DNA from: Hydrotaea diabolus
Lineage: Eukaryota; Arthropoda; Insecta; Diptera; Muscidae
Direction: 5' to 3'
Assembly: GCA_963513945.1 (NCBI GenBank)
Contig: OY740718.1
Location: forward strand, 51,898,130 to 51,962,129
Length of the DNA stretch: 64,000 bases
Shown here in pieces: positions 31,379 through 43,630 of this stretch. Below the pieces are notes generated by a model. That model was not told the DNA's origin, did no database searches, and saw only the letters and a list, made by a program, of their open reading frames with translations. Every line of letters starts with the position of its first letter. The first letter of the stretch is position 1. The position numbers and the translations under genes were made by a program.

Positions 31379-32571
31379 TATCCTAGATTTTTCCGTTTAT
31401 ATTAAAAAGGTACGAAAATCCCCAACCATAGACTCCAGGGATTTTAAAAGGGGATCCGAAATTTCGCTATTCTGCAGGGATTTACCAACAATTGCAGAAT
31501 TTCGCGTTATTACGAAATTTTACATTAAATCGTTTATACAAGTTACAAGTATATGAGATTGTCAACAGCCTTGTTTTCTACGTAAAACTTAAAAATTTAT
31601 TTTTTTAGCTAATATAATCTAATTAACGATCTCAGCCCGACTTAACTGTTAAACCGTTCAAAATTTACGAGCATTTGAAAATACACGATATTTTGTCATG
31701 TTAGTAACTAAATTGGTGGAAACTAATGAATATCTTGCGCAATATAAAAGACCCTCAAACTTTGCAGCGATTATGAAATTTGCGGCAGCAAGTACGAAAC
31801 AAGTACAAGTAGAACATGCAACGAATGAATGAAACAGTATTGAAATCGAATTGAATCAAATCGCATCTAAGTAAATTACTGAACTTTTACGATATCTAAT
31901 GTTGGCGGCGACGAACCATCCACACTCGAACTCCAATGCACGTCAGCGCCATAAGTGCGGCGACATCGAATTCAAGCGATGCGCGGTGCGGAGCTACGCG
32001 GTTTGCGATGTGCTCGTATGACTCAATGTCAACATACACGTTGTGACAGACAACGCGATTAATGTAAAAAGCGCAGAAAAAAAGCAAGCAAACATCATGC
32101 TAGAGTTACAGCCAGCCACACATGCGCACACTAAGCGGAGTGTGCAATAAGCACGATGTACAGGGAGACTCAAAAACCACCAGATGTTGTTTTGATATAT
32201 TTGTGAAATAACCATCTTTTGGCGTCAAAGGATACACATCTTAAGGATTATACGAGTGATCCATTGAAACTTCTCTTAAATCCCTGTGTATATTAATACA
32301 AATCAGTTTTATGATTCTTAGGTCATGTGAGCCATGTTAAGGCTTAGACCCAATACGTTTTATAACCTTTGAGCAGTTTGAGCTTAGTCCGTACGGCTGG
32401 TGCACTTCACAACTTTCAGAGGAAGTTGAAAAATTGTTTCAGCTGCATTTGGTCGAGGTTTCTAAACTATAATGTGTTTTGAAGTTACTCGCTTTAGTCG
32501 CAAAATAAACGAGAAAGAATAATAAAAGTTATTTTTTCAACAAATTGACGTGTATGACACATACAAATGTA
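31379..32571. other. No recognised gene; one GC-richer patch
   Basis: 31890-32170 is more GC-rich than its surroundings (ggcggcgacgaacc, gatgcgcggtgcggagctac) with two overlapping minus-strand frames of 63-73 codons. No motif is recognised; a short exon or promoter region cannot be excluded. Confidence 0.35.
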
Positions 32572-33852
32572 TACTTAGTAGGGACATAAATACCGTTACA
32601 ACATTGAACACATCCATTTCAATAGTAGAACTGAACATAACCCGTTAAAGTATAAGTAAGTATATATATGGGTTTTGAAAGCTAACCTTAATAGCGTTAG
32701 TCTGTAACGGGACTTTAAAATTGTTTCAACTTTCATCATGGTGGGGTCTGATAATGAGAACCGTATCGCTGTAATAGCGCTTTTCAAGTGGGAAATGAAA
32801 AAAACGATATTTTCAAAACGCTCCGGCCACTAGGGATTAGCCGCATGTTCGTCTACCGATGCATAAAACTGTTTGAGGAGACTGGAGATGTAAAAGACTG
32901 CCACCGGTCGTGCCGCCCACGTTCAGTTCGAACACCGCATGCCATCAAAGCCGTTAAATCAAGAATTCACCGAAATCCGCTCCGAAAACAGAAAATCGTG
33001 ACTCGTGAGCTGAATATCACGCAAAAGTCCATGAGTCGAATCAAAGACTTTGGACTTGCGGCTTTCAAACGACGTGCCGGACATTTATTGACTGCAGCTT
33101 TAAAAAAAATAGGATTGCAAAATGCAAACGTCTTTTGGTAAAGCACCCTGAATACTTGCACAGAACAATTTTGTTTACCGATGAAAAAAATTTTACCGTT
33201 CAGGAAAAATTTAACAAGTAAAATGATAGAGTATGCGCGGTCATCTAAGGAAGCTTCTGAACTGATCCCAAGGGTGGAAAAGGGTCATCAGCCAGCTTCA
33301 GTCATGGTTTGGTGGGGTGTCTCTTACGAGCGGGTCACTGACCTGCATTTCTGCGAACAAGGAGTCAAAACATCAGTCAAACATTACCAAGAAACCGTTT
33401 TGGAAGCTGTTGTGAAGCCTCTTAACAATTCCCTGTTCATTACCAGCCATGGACTTTCCAGCAGGATTCTGCGCCGGCCCATTAGGCTAAAACGTCCCAG
33501 ACCTGGCTTCGAAACAATTTGCCAGCGTTCATTTCCTCTGAAGAATGGCCCTCAGGCAGTCCAGATTTGAACCCATTGGATTACAAATTGTGGACGGTTT
33601 TAGAGGACAAGGGTTGTCACAATTTGTCGAGCTGTGGCCAATTTTCCAATGGACGAGGTTCGTGCAGCTATTGACGATTGGCCAGTGTGACTTAAGGCGT
33701 GTGTAAAGGCAAAAGGCGGATATTTCGAATAAGAAGATTCTCTTTGGATGCAATCAATAAATATATTAAAAAATATTTGGTCCAAAAACATTCAGTACTT
33801 TTTATTTTACAGCAAAAAATGTGTGTAACAGTATTTATGTCCCTACAAAATA
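32572..33852 (+). mobile_element. Full-length maT-like (DD37D) element, 1.28 kb
   Basis: The left end TACTTAGTAGGGACATAAA and right end tttatgtccctacaaaata are inverted copies (right end slightly decayed), at TA sites. It is the reference copy in this window for the fragments at 4064, 14893-18312 and 57072-59130. The ~150 bp before the start codon (aaccatttcaatagtagaac and following) are conserved in the other copies. Confidence 0.85.
32738..33731 (+). pseudogene. maT-like DD37D transposase, frameshifted
   Basis: Starts at ATG 32738 (MVGSDNENRIAVIALFKWEM). A frameshift near 32785 moves to KTLRPLGISRMFVYRCIKLF, the first helix-turn-helix, followed by RPRSVRTPHAIKAVKSRI and ELNITQKSMSRIKD, the second DNA-binding half. 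Another break precedes TDEKNFTVQEKFN (first catalytic Asp), then VMVWWGVSY. The second Asp lies in FQQDSAPAH, followed by a TAG stop in place of Lys, and the third in SPDLNPLDYKLW. I count 37 residues between them (DD37D). After LEDK there is another disruption, then DEVRAAIDDWPV to the end. Non-functional. Confidence 0.83.
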
Positions 33853-35322
33853 AATAATATTACTGAAAAAGAGTAGAACAAGAAGAGGTCTTGTCGGCGA
33901 AATCGTATCGGGTGGGATAAATGATTATTTAAATCCACTCAAACTGAGAGTTCAAAGATATTTGGTATAATGATTTTGTATACCCTATACGACACTGTGA
34001 TATTGGGTATTACTGGTATGGCTTAGTGCTGTTGTCTGCAACACCTTAAAGAAATTGTCGATTGACTCAGAATCACTATCTGATTCCAAAATGCGATGTC
34101 CGTTCGTCTGTCCGCCTACAGTTGTAATCAGAGCACAGGTCGCAATTATGAACCAATTTCGATGAAACTTTCTCATTTTCAGAATCAATAGCTCTATAAG
34201 CAACATATTGTCGGTGTTCCGAGCAGAAGGCCTATGTGTTTTTCCGATACTTTACAGGAGAGCCAAAAAACTGTTTCAGTTATTCTTTCCGTGGAATATT
34301 CGAAAGTATTAGTAATCGCAGTCGATTCATATATAGATTTAACACGTTTTTACTAAAAAAGGGAATTTAAGCCGCGATATATACAAAAATGTCACAAAGG
34401 CCCTTTTAGTATTGGCTTTTCTGTATTCAAAAATGATAATTTCGCAAAAAGGCCCTTTTATATCCTCCATCAAAGGATGGGGGTGCACCAAGTTTAGAAT
34501 TTCGTTTGGTACACCACAAAATATTCATCTGATACCCTTTATAGTACATATGTTTTTGATCAGCGTCGAATTCTAAGACGCCCTAGTGATGTCCGGCTCT
34601 CCGTTCGTCCGTCAGTGTGTCTGTTAAAAGCACGATAGCGATCACAATAATCAAAGTCCAAACTTTGCAGAGAAAGGAATTATTGTTGCAAGTTGTTTAG
34701 AATTTATAATGGATCAAATCCATTCATGGGAAAAAAGGTTCCCTATACAAGTACTTAAACAATATCAGTAAAAAAAACACTTTTTGGGGGTATTTTGTAA
34801 AAAGGTCGGTACCTTGGGATTGACCTAGGAAACTAGGTATAAAACTGTATTTTTGACAAGGCCTATTTGGGATTGAATATGGGCTAAATCGAATAATGCT
34901 TTGATATAGCCCCCATACAAAGCACCTTTACGAGTTCAGGTACCGGCGCTCTAGGAACTGCATTAATAGTCTAATCTCGATAGAATTTGACACGAAGTAG
35001 TTTCATGGCATGGAAATTAACTGTTTATAATTTAGAGCATGATTTTATACAGGTCTCATACGAAGATCGCTTTTAGGTCCTGACTCTCTGGAAGCCGCAT
35101 TTATTGTCTGATCTGAATAAAATGCATTACAAACTTGTTCTATGGAATGACAATTAACAGTTAAGGACCATATTGGCCCCTGAGATAATTTAGCTGACAT
35201 AGAAAGACGCCTAATCATTACGATTTTTGCTTTAAACATAATCCATGGTAGAGGGTATATAAGATTCGGTCCGAACGAAGTTTCCGTCTTCTATACCGAA
35301 TGTTACTTTTGTTTCTGTCATT
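33853..35322. other. Fly dispersed repeats, no gene
   Basis: 33975-34200 is a second version of the 9022 repeat (gtataccctatacgacactg, cttagtgctgttgtctgcaa, gactcagaatcactatctga, agcacaggtcgcaa). 34530-34650 carries ccggctctccgttcgtccgt and gttaaaagcacgatagcgat, the fly repeat also seen near 19500. Cataaaggccctttt-like phrases recur at 34395 and 34453. No coding region is recognised. Confidence 0.5.
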
Positions 35323-35834
35323 TAAAGGGTGGTTTAATTTTAAGGGCCAATTGAATTTGTCTCGCAAAAGAGCCATTGTTTCGTTAGCTGTGTGGCAAGG
35401 AGCACCGTCCTGTTTAAACCACATATCGTCCACATCACATTCACATTAACAGCCTGGCTGGCTCATTTTGGAAAAAATACGGCCCGATGATGCCTCCAGC
35501 CCATAAAACACACCTAACAGTCACTCTTATAAAACTGTTTGTTTTTTCGGCCATCGCTCTTGGATTACCATTCGCCCAAATGCGGGAATTCTGCTTATTG
35601 ACGAATCCACTGAGGTGAAATGTGCCTCATCACTGAAGATGATTTTCTTCCATAATTGATCATTTACTTCATAATAAGCCTGAATAACTTTAACGCGTTG
35701 CTCGATTGTGTATCTTCCCATGGTTCAAATTGAATTAGTCTGAAATTCAGTAAAATCAAATGATGTGCAGAAAAAACTTGGCGTTTAGGTGTGGTCACAT
35801 TCAACATCGGCCCTTTAAATTTAACCACCCTTTA
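35323..35834 (-). mobile_element. DD41D element, doubly deleted (0.5 kb)
   Basis: Same terminal repeats as the 2570 element (TAAAGGGTGGTTTAAT and its inverted partner), at TA sites. The minus-strand reading GRYTIEQRVKVIQAYYE is fused to KKIIFSDEAHF: the same N-terminal deletion as in 2570-3490. MDDMWFKQDGAPCHTANETM (second Asp) is followed almost directly by the other terminal repeat, so the third Asp and C-terminus are deleted too. Clearly non-autonomous. Confidence 0.86.
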
Positions 35835-35890
35835 TGCGGGTAATATGTAAAAGGCTAACTAGAATTACGAATTCGGAAATTGAAAAGGCC

Positions 35891-36733
35891 TACACGCAGA
35901 AAAAAAGTATGGTTGTGGTGACAATATTCGAAGAGGATAATACTATTGTTGGGTATATGGTTGTGGTACAACAATATTATGATCCTCTCAACAATAGTAT
36001 GATTAAAATACAACCATACTATGATCCTCACAACAATAGTATGATTCACACATAGTATGATTTACACTCAACCATACTATGATATCCACAACAATAGTAT
36101 GATCCTCACAACCATAGTATGTTTCATATACAACCATTGTATGATCCTCACAGCCATACTATGATTCACACGCAACCATGTTATGATCCCTACAAACATA
36201 GTATAATCACTATTTAGATTTGAATAATGAGAATTATTCAAAAATACATTAAATTCAAAATAATAGGGAGTGATTTAGTTCACAGTAGAAAAAAATAAGT
36301 TTAAATAAACGTAAGCGTTTTTATTAAAAATATTTCAGTTAAACAAAGCCAAAGCAGCTTGTTTAATTCAATAAAAAGTACTATTATTGCATTAGATCCA
36401 TCCAATAACATTTGTTCTTAAAAGCATATTTAAATGAAGAAAAATTACAATCATACAGTATGATTGCCGTAATCATATTATTGTTAACATAAAACACAAT
36501 ACTTTTGTCGCACCAACCATATTTATATTGTTGCTATAACCATATTTTCATTTTTAAATTTGGCAATAATACTATTGTTACATTTCAACAATATTAATAT
36601 TGCAGCAATTATACTATTGTCAAAAATAAATTCAGTTAACAATGCTATGGTTACGGCGATCATACTTTTATTGCCGATAACATATTATTATTGCCGTGAT
36701 CATGTAGTAACCATGTTTTTTTCTCTGCGTGTA
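35891..36733 (+). mobile_element. Array-type MITE (TACACGCAG ends), copy 1, ~840 bp
   Basis: Ends TACACGCAGAAAAAAAG and TTTTTCTCTGCGTGTA form the inverted repeat. The left third is a degenerate array of ~20-bp units alternating caaccatactatgatcctca and caacaatagtatgatt. The right third has gcaatcatactattg-like units; the middle is plain AT-rich. Both strands of the array pair with each other, giving many potential hairpins. No transposase. Related copies are at 45588, 54859 and 57638, with a fragment at 38292. Confidence 0.82.
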
Positions 36734-36781
36734 TGTTAAGAAAAACACATAGACGTTCTACAATAATTTTATGATAATTTC

Positions 36782-37043
36782 TACAGGGTGATTCTTTCAC
36801 GACTGGGCAAATTTCACCGGCGTATTCCTTGGCTTATTTCATGAAAAGGTTCTACCGATCCAAAGTTATGACTATTTGACTGAAATGCAATTTTCTTTTG
36901 GAAGCGAAATAACAGCACACATTTATTTGTGTTTTTTTTTTTAATTAACACAAAAAAAAAGTTGAAGTCGTATTTTCGACAAATCTGACACTGTTGGCAA
37001 ACGTATAACATCTTCCGATGATAAAGTTTTGGGACACCCTGTA
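36782..37043. mobile_element. 262-bp TA-flanked MITE with CAGGGTG ends
   Basis: TACAGGGTGATTCTTTC at the left and gggacaccctgta at the right give a short inverted repeat at TA sites. The interior has no significant coding; a minus-strand stretch near the right end (tgttatacgtttgccaacag) could be from a transposase N-terminus but is too short to assign. Confidence 0.6.
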
Positions 37044-38291
37044 TGTTTGCTTAAACATGTGTGTATGTGCAATTTACAAAATCAAACTAAATTAAATTAC
37101 AGACAAGCACTCGCATATGTGAGTGCACATCTGATCGGATGATGAGGAGGATGCTGGCTTTGACGATGATGGCCGCGGTGATGATGACGACTGTGACTGT
37201 CAGACTGCTGCCGTTGGTGATGGCGATGGTGGCAATGTTCGCAAATAAACACGTTCGTGGTTAAATTGATACCAAACATGAAAATGTTGATGACATACGA
37301 CTCCAACCAGTGTTACACATTCAGACGCAGTGAATGAACGCCGAACGCTGTCACTGATACTGTGTCTGAAATAAAGAAGCGAATTACGCAAAGCAAAAGT
37401 CATAAGAAATAAATTTGGCTTTAATTCTGGCATATTAAGAAAATGTTGTTTCGGCTTCTCTATGGAGTCTTTTCACGCAAATTCGCCGAGATACATGCGA
37501 TATTTAGATTTAAACTTTTTCGTAAGAAACTCGTAAAAAAGCTAAAGTTAGACACAGCCGACTGGATGTTCAGACTAATTTTTAAACTAAGGTCAAATTT
37601 GAATTTGGGCGAACATATCATTATTTATTTATAATATATGTTTAAGTGAGAGTTATATTTAAATCTTAATCGATTTTCTTCAATCTCAATAGCGTTCTCC
37701 TTGGCCCAAAACTTACTCCTGCTAAATTTCATCTAGTGGCTTCTAAAGCTAAAACAGAACAAACGGATGAACATTTATGTGGCAGCTATATCTAAATCTG
37801 AACCAAGACTGGATGTAAAACGTTAATATACGCAACCTATCTAGCTGACAAAATATATTTTAATATTTGACATTTCAAAAAGCATGTCTTCACCTGCCTG
37901 CCGGAAGTTTGGAAATTATAAAAATGTATTGTCAGTCCAGTTAAATACACGAAACGCGAATTTCAACGTGAGATCAGTAATTTTTATAGCTTCAGTGCAG
38001 AAAAACAATTAGTCGTATCTTGGGAAATTTCTGATAAAGGTCGTCACGAACCCGAAATCGCGAAAAACACAGTGGGCAGCCACGAAAATCAATGTCATTT
38101 TGCTATTTTGTAAAAAACTTGGATTTTGAACGATGCCCTTGTTTGGCTCAGCGGCTTTGTCAACATGCATAATTGCATTTATTAGAGCGTTCAACAGATT
38201 GCAAAAGTATTCAGTGAAACAGTTTGCACCCACAAAGATTGACTGATTGGCTTAAGGTTGAGCAGGTTGTGTTTTAATCCAACATCCGTTG
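37044..38291. other. No gene recognised; gat-rich patch and repeat trace
   Basis: 37130-37240 is a gatgatgac-rich simple patch that reads His-rich on the minus strand. 38020-38130 is a decayed copy of the 240-bp dispersed repeat (gtcgtcacgaacccgaaat, gcagccacgaaaatcaatgt). Confidence 0.45.
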
Positions 38292-38450
38292 TTGAAATGT
38301 AACAATAGTATTATTGCCATCTGTAAAAATAAAAATATGGATGAAGCAGCCACATAAATATGGTTGGTGCGACAAAAGCATTGATTTTGGGTTTTATGCT
38401 AACAATTATATGATTACGACAATCATACAGTAAGATTGTGAACTAAGCGC
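38292..38450 (-). mobile_element. Fragment of an array-type MITE
   Basis: gttgaaatgtaacaatagta, aaatatggttggtgcgacaa and gggttttatgctaacaatta match the non-array side of the TACACGCAG elements. Both ends are missing. Confidence 0.65.
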
Positions 38451-39874
38451 AACAGTCTATATAGACCAACGATACATACCAAAAAAAAAAACAACTAGTA
38501 AAAAAGCTAAAGTCGGGCGTGGCCTTCTACATCATACCCCACACATCTGGATGTTAGAATATTATCTTCAATATTAATCACGTCCTTAATTGCTCCAAAA
38601 ACTTTTGTGTTTTAAAATTAACAAAACTGGATGTCATATGGGGCTTCTAGAACTGAAGACATAAAGTCTGTTGAGGATATACGAGTATGTACGGGAGCCA
38701 CATCTACCTCTGAACCGACTTTCTGCAATTTGAATATATTTTTTCTTTGGCCCAAAAAACTAACTTGCGCCAAGTTTCATCAGGATTGGATTGGATTTCA
38801 TCAAGGATTTTTTATGGGACTTAAAACAATAAAATTGGAGGAACAGATATGTTGGAGCTTTATCTGAAGTTAAAGCCGATTTTCGATACAAACCTATACA
38901 AAGCAGAGTGCAGCGCAAGGAATTTTTATCGTATTAACTTTGTTCGGTGGAATAATTTACTGCAGGCTGTTTTACTGCCGACTGTTTACACATTCTTTGC
39001 ATAGGGTCTGAGGAAGTTGTAGCGTTTACCCGAACTGCTGTCAACCCTGCTTGCAACTTAAAGTCTTTTCGACTGTCTTTAATATAATTTTTTGGTTTCT
39101 TTGAATGAAATAATCAATAGAAACATGGTCTCAGATCACACCTATGACCGTCCAAAGAGTTCTAGGAATCCTGAATTTCTCTAATGATTTTAACTTTGGA
39201 CTGTTTTCTGCTGCTCAAAAATTCTCGACGTTATTTAAAGTTCCAATACCGGTTCATGCTTTTTATACTGTTGTTCTAAGCTATGACTTTCTTAGCTGAT
39301 ATTTGCGGTAAAAATACCTGTAACATATTGAGCTACTCTTTTGGTTAGTAGAAGGTCCGTCGATACTTCTGGAGCCTGAGAAAAGAAATCTTTATCGATA
39401 AAGTAGTTTAACTTCACTATCTTCTCTTTGTCCAGTTTTAGATGTTTAGTCAAATCTGTCTTTTGCGATTTATTAGAGTGTGATGCGGTCGTTAAGAGAA
39501 CTAGCATTCCGCACTAGAACTAAGGTTTAGGTTCCTAACGTGAAGCCGTTGAAATATCCAAAAATTCTGCGAGTTTTTAAGGTCTCATTTGTGTTCATCT
39601 CTTTTAAATCACCTGTGCATACTTTCTGAGATATATCAGCGGCAAGTGATTTGACAAAATCACTGTGGAAACCTTTAAGTAATTCACTATGAATCAATCA
39701 AGCTACAATTAAGCCGAAGTTAAACTTCTTTTGTTGTCGCTCTCTACAAGTCACAATTCTGTAGATCTACGTAGCTCTCGTAGCATGATCCGCGTAATCC
39801 TCTTTTACCGGGACTTTGGATGTTTCTGTTGAATGACAGTTTCTCCACATAAAAAGGGGACGGGGCAATCCCCA
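38451..39874. other. Fly repeat tag, then unassigned sequence
   Basis: 38500-38790 carries taaagtcgggcgtggccttc and catcaggattgg phrases typical of higher-fly repeats. Minus-strand frames at 39292-39507 (LNYFIDKDFFSQAPEVSTDL) look protein-like but belong to no family I recognise, and they are broken by stops on both sides; possibly a decayed exon or pseudogene. Confidence 0.4.
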
Positions 39875-40124
39875 TATGTGACAGCGCATAGAGAAAGGGA
39901 CCTAAAGATAAAAAAATCAATTTTCACTGTTTTTTTGATGTAAGCAACATCTGAGCATCGAATGAGACCGATCCCATGCCCCAAAAGTGTTCACTCCCAG
40001 AGATATGCGCGTTTTATTAAAGTGATGGTACACCAAAGATACACGTATTTAAATCTTTAAAATGGCTCTCCTGAACAAAACTGGTTTTTACCCTTAGGTC
40101 CCTTTCTATTTTGCGCGTCACATA
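39875..40124 (+). mobile_element. TATGTGAC-type MITE, short subtype
   Basis: Ends TATGTGACAGCGCATAGA and TTTTGCGCGTCACATA at TA. It shares the tggtacaccaaagata interior with the copy at 8326. Confidence 0.87.
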
Positions 40125-40369
40125 TCGAAAATGTTGACGTAATTGATTAAAATTTTGACATGATCCCTATTTTTTAGTTTCGATTATATCGACTTTTAAA
40201 TAGTATTAATAATAATGAATAGTATTAAAATGATTGTTCGATGAGCAAAAGGGGGCAGAGTGAACCATTTGCACAGGGGCGTGTCATCCCGTATGGGGCG
40301 TGTCATCCACTCTTTTCGTAAACGGCATAAAGCCCGTATAAAAATACAATGCAGTTCACAATTTAAGCG

Positions 40370-40860
40370 ACTTTCACGCACTGGGTGACAAGTTATGTGG
40401 CTTACAATCTGCACTGAAACATTGTCATTTGTGTATGAAGTACCACAAGGAGCGTGGCTAGGAATTAAATTATTTGTTATAAAGCTTAATTTGTAATTGT
40501 GGTCTTAAGTATTGACTTTGGGTTAAATCGTATGTGTAACTTTAAAGATATTCCGAGAATAAAAAGTTTGCGGAATGGTGCATTTATATGGGAGGTATTA
40601 GAATGGGGCGTGTCAACCTCTTTTTTGATGTATAAGTTGAAATCAGTTATAAATATGTTACGGTGTTCACAATATCAGCGAATGTAACGCTTTGGGTGAC
40701 AAGTTATGAGGATTCTAATTTCGTTCTACAGAACGAAACTTTTTTGTGTGGGAGGTTTCAGAAGAGGCTTGCCTAGGAATTCAATTATTTGTCACTAAGT
40801 TAAGCTTATTGTCTTATCTTAAGTATTGTATTTGGATTAGATTGTACCAACTAATTCCCA
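40370..40860 (+). repeat. Two-copy tandem repeat, ~312-bp unit
   Basis: gggtgacaagttatgtgg (about 40382) and gggtgacaagttatgagg (about 40693) start matching segments. These continue through ctaggaattaaattatttg / ctaggaattcaattatttg and cttaagtattgactttgg / cttaagtattgtatttgg. The gggcgtgtcatcc phrase is duplicated just upstream. Non-coding. Confidence 0.75.
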
Positions 40861-40903
40861 CTGCCTCCAACTGGACTAACACATTCCAAGGAGAGGTAGA
40901 CTA

Positions 40904-41900
40904 TAGGGTGGGCGATTAAACATTTTAAATTTGAATCGTCTGTAAAAAAATTCTGATAATTTTTTCAAATTTCTGGTTTTATTGGTAATTTTGAACTTCG
41001 TCATTTATTAATGGAACACAATATCAATCATACCATAACTGGCTCAGCAATAAATCACCCCATTTTTCAGTAAATTTTCGAGTGTTTCGGGTTGAATCTC
41101 TTCAATGGAAACTTCGATTTCATGTTTCAGAGCTTCAATTGTCTCAGGATACTAACAATTGTCTCTGGACGTGACATTTGTCGTTAATGGCTCCCCATAG
41201 ATATAAACCAAAGGGCTCAAATCATAGCTTCGAGGCGGCCAATGGACATCACAATTTCGGCTGATTATTCGATTTTCAAAACCAGTGCATGGTTGCATCG
41301 GCTGTGTGACAAGTGGATCCGTCTTGTTAAAACAAAATGTCGTCCATGTCATTCTCTTGAATTTTTGAAAACAAAAATCCGATGATCTTGGCGCAGTTAC
41401 GCTCACCGTTGACGGTTACAGCGTCTCCTTGGTAATTTTTTGAAGAAACATGGCCCAAAGATGCTGCCAGTCTGAAATCCACACCAAACTCGTTGTGGAT
41501 GCATTGGATTCTCAATATGTGACGCGCAAAATAGAAAGGGACCTAAGGTTAAAAACCAGTTTTGTTCAGGAGAGCCATTTTAAAGATGAGGTCCCTATTT
41601 ATTTGCGCTTAGAATCGTCGACTTCACTTTCATAAAACGCGCATATCTCTGGGAGGGAACACTTTTGGGACATGGGATCGGTCTCATTTGATGCTCAGAT
41701 GTTGTCCACATCAAAAAAAGAAAAAAAAATGAAAATTGATTTTTTTACCCTTAGGTCCCTTTCTCTATGCGCTGTCACATATTCACGTGTGGGATCTCTG
41801 AAAGCACGATTTTTCGGTAAAATTCTTCATCTTCTGCCAAACGATCGTCAACACAGTGGGTGAAGTGAAAACGCATCGGATGGTGTTCCATTATTATATG
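40904..41900 (-). mobile_element. DD41D-family element, GGGTGGGC-end subtype, hit by a MITE
   Basis: The left end TAGGGTGGGCGATTAAAC matches the 21740 element. Minus-strand transposase fragments are CVDDRLAEDEEFYRKIVLS, then a deletion that removes the first catalytic block, ENPHV-like, VDFRLAASLGHVSSK, MDDILF and SCDLSPLVYIYG. At 41516 the sequence is interrupted at TA by a MITE and resumes at 41782 with ttcacgtgtgggatctctga, the continuation expected from the 21740 copy. The other terminal repeat is missing. Confidence 0.78.
41516..41781 (-). mobile_element. TATGTGAC-type MITE inside a DD41D element
   Basis: Left edge TATGTGACGCGCAAAATAG, right edge ctctatgcgctgtcacata. Long subtype in reverse orientation; nearly identical to 27411-27676. 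Confidence 0.88.
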
Positions 41901-43630
41901 AAAAAATTCAAGCTTTCCAATACTTGTAACAACAGAAATTTTAAAAAATATCAGTAAGTTTTTATTACAGCTGTTGTATACCCTTAACACAATATCTGCC
42001 AGGTAATGGCAGCTTAAGAAAATACTTCCACAGATTTGAACCGTTCGACAGAAAGAGTTATTGGTTTCATAAGTATTTTTTGTCTTAAAGACACGCATGT
42101 CCATGTTCAGTAGAGCGCCCATAAATCAAAAAGTGTTATTTTTTCGCTCCCCGCTCATTTTCTGGTATATTGGGCATCAAAAATAATATCCGAGCAAAAT
42201 TTTTTTCAATTGGATGGAAACTGGCCAATGCGTCACGACTTTTAGCCACAAAAATGGAGTAAAAATATAACTCGTAAGCCACACGACTTTCGGAAAATAC
42301 ACCTTAAGCATTTGTGTTGCAAATATACAGGCAAGAATTTTTCTTTTACACAATTTTTGACCTAGTTATGACCCTTAGTGGTGTTTTCCGAGGTCAAACT
42401 TAAAATTTCAAATTTTTCAAAGTCAAAAATCAGTCAATTTTTTTTTTCAAACGTAAATTAGTATTTTTATTTTTTTATAGAGGTTAGAATATAGCGGCAA
42501 ATGCTTCTCTCAGGTACAAGAATTGACCATCTTCGTCTGGAATGATCCATACATTTGCAATTATTAATTTTTAATCAAGAACTTAAACGACTCATCAACA
42601 AGTGGTAATTAAAATGTTGACGGATATATCAACTATAACGGTAAATTGTGATACGCAGACCGTTGATTGCCGCGATATTGCCAAATTCGCAGGGATTAGT
42701 TATTGAGCAACCAACCTCCGATTAAGAAGCTGACGCTGATGATGAGGCTGAGGCTGAACAACACAGATGTGTGATTTGCTATTGGGCAACCCCTCAAGTG
42801 AAGTTTAAAGACGGCTTATTTCAAACTTACCTACAAACAACTACATATGTACGTACGTACGAATGTATTTTATTTTTCTGCTCAACCATCAGACTATTAA
42901 AAACACGTTTCGTTTCGGCCCGCCGTTACGGTGTGCCGGTCATAAATGTCTATTATATAATTTACCATTTCCTATATACACGATTTATTTATCCGCATGA
43001 CTCACTTACTTTTCAAGTGTAATTGAAACAGAAAAAAATTAGATCGTTATAACAATTATTCTGAGAGTTTGTTAAACCATTCTAATTGTGGCGTAATGAC
43101 TTGTAGTTTCTAAAAGTATAATAATAATTATTAGTACTTAGTACGTGTACTATAGAATGTGTAGTGTACGTCTGGAATAGCCGCATTCAAATCACCACCT
43201 ATTTTTCATATTTTATTTCTTTTTTTGTTTAAATAAATCTCATAAATTATTTTCATATTAAATTATTGTGTTCTTAATGTCGGCACCGTGGAATGGGGGT
43301 GGACAATAATTAATCACATTCTCTACATGGACGGTATTCGTGATATCGAGTCATTTAAACGGCAGCTACCAAAATAAAAGGAAATGTGATCCGCTCATAC
43401 TTGTTAATTAGAAACATTAGAATTTATTTGAATTAAATTAAAAACAATCATATGGAATAAATTGGAAATTTAACATCAATAGTTAGGTAATTATGTTAAA
43501 GTTAAAATATTTTTATGTAGCCTTTCGGAGTGTGGGTTTGTTATATAAAAGAGTCTTCGTCATTTAGATTTACGCCAGTAGATAAACGCCTGCCCACTAT
43601 CCGCATCAGGGATATAACGGGTGAGCAATC
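41901..43630. other. No recognised gene
   Basis: AT-rich. A short gatgatgaggctgaggctga patch lies at 42737-42757. Nothing else is assigned. Confidence 0.4.

Noticed and set aside
37097..37306. Histidine-rich minus-strand frame
   Set aside because: It reads over a gatgatgac simple-sequence patch; similar low-complexity frames arise by chance there and at 7150-7350.
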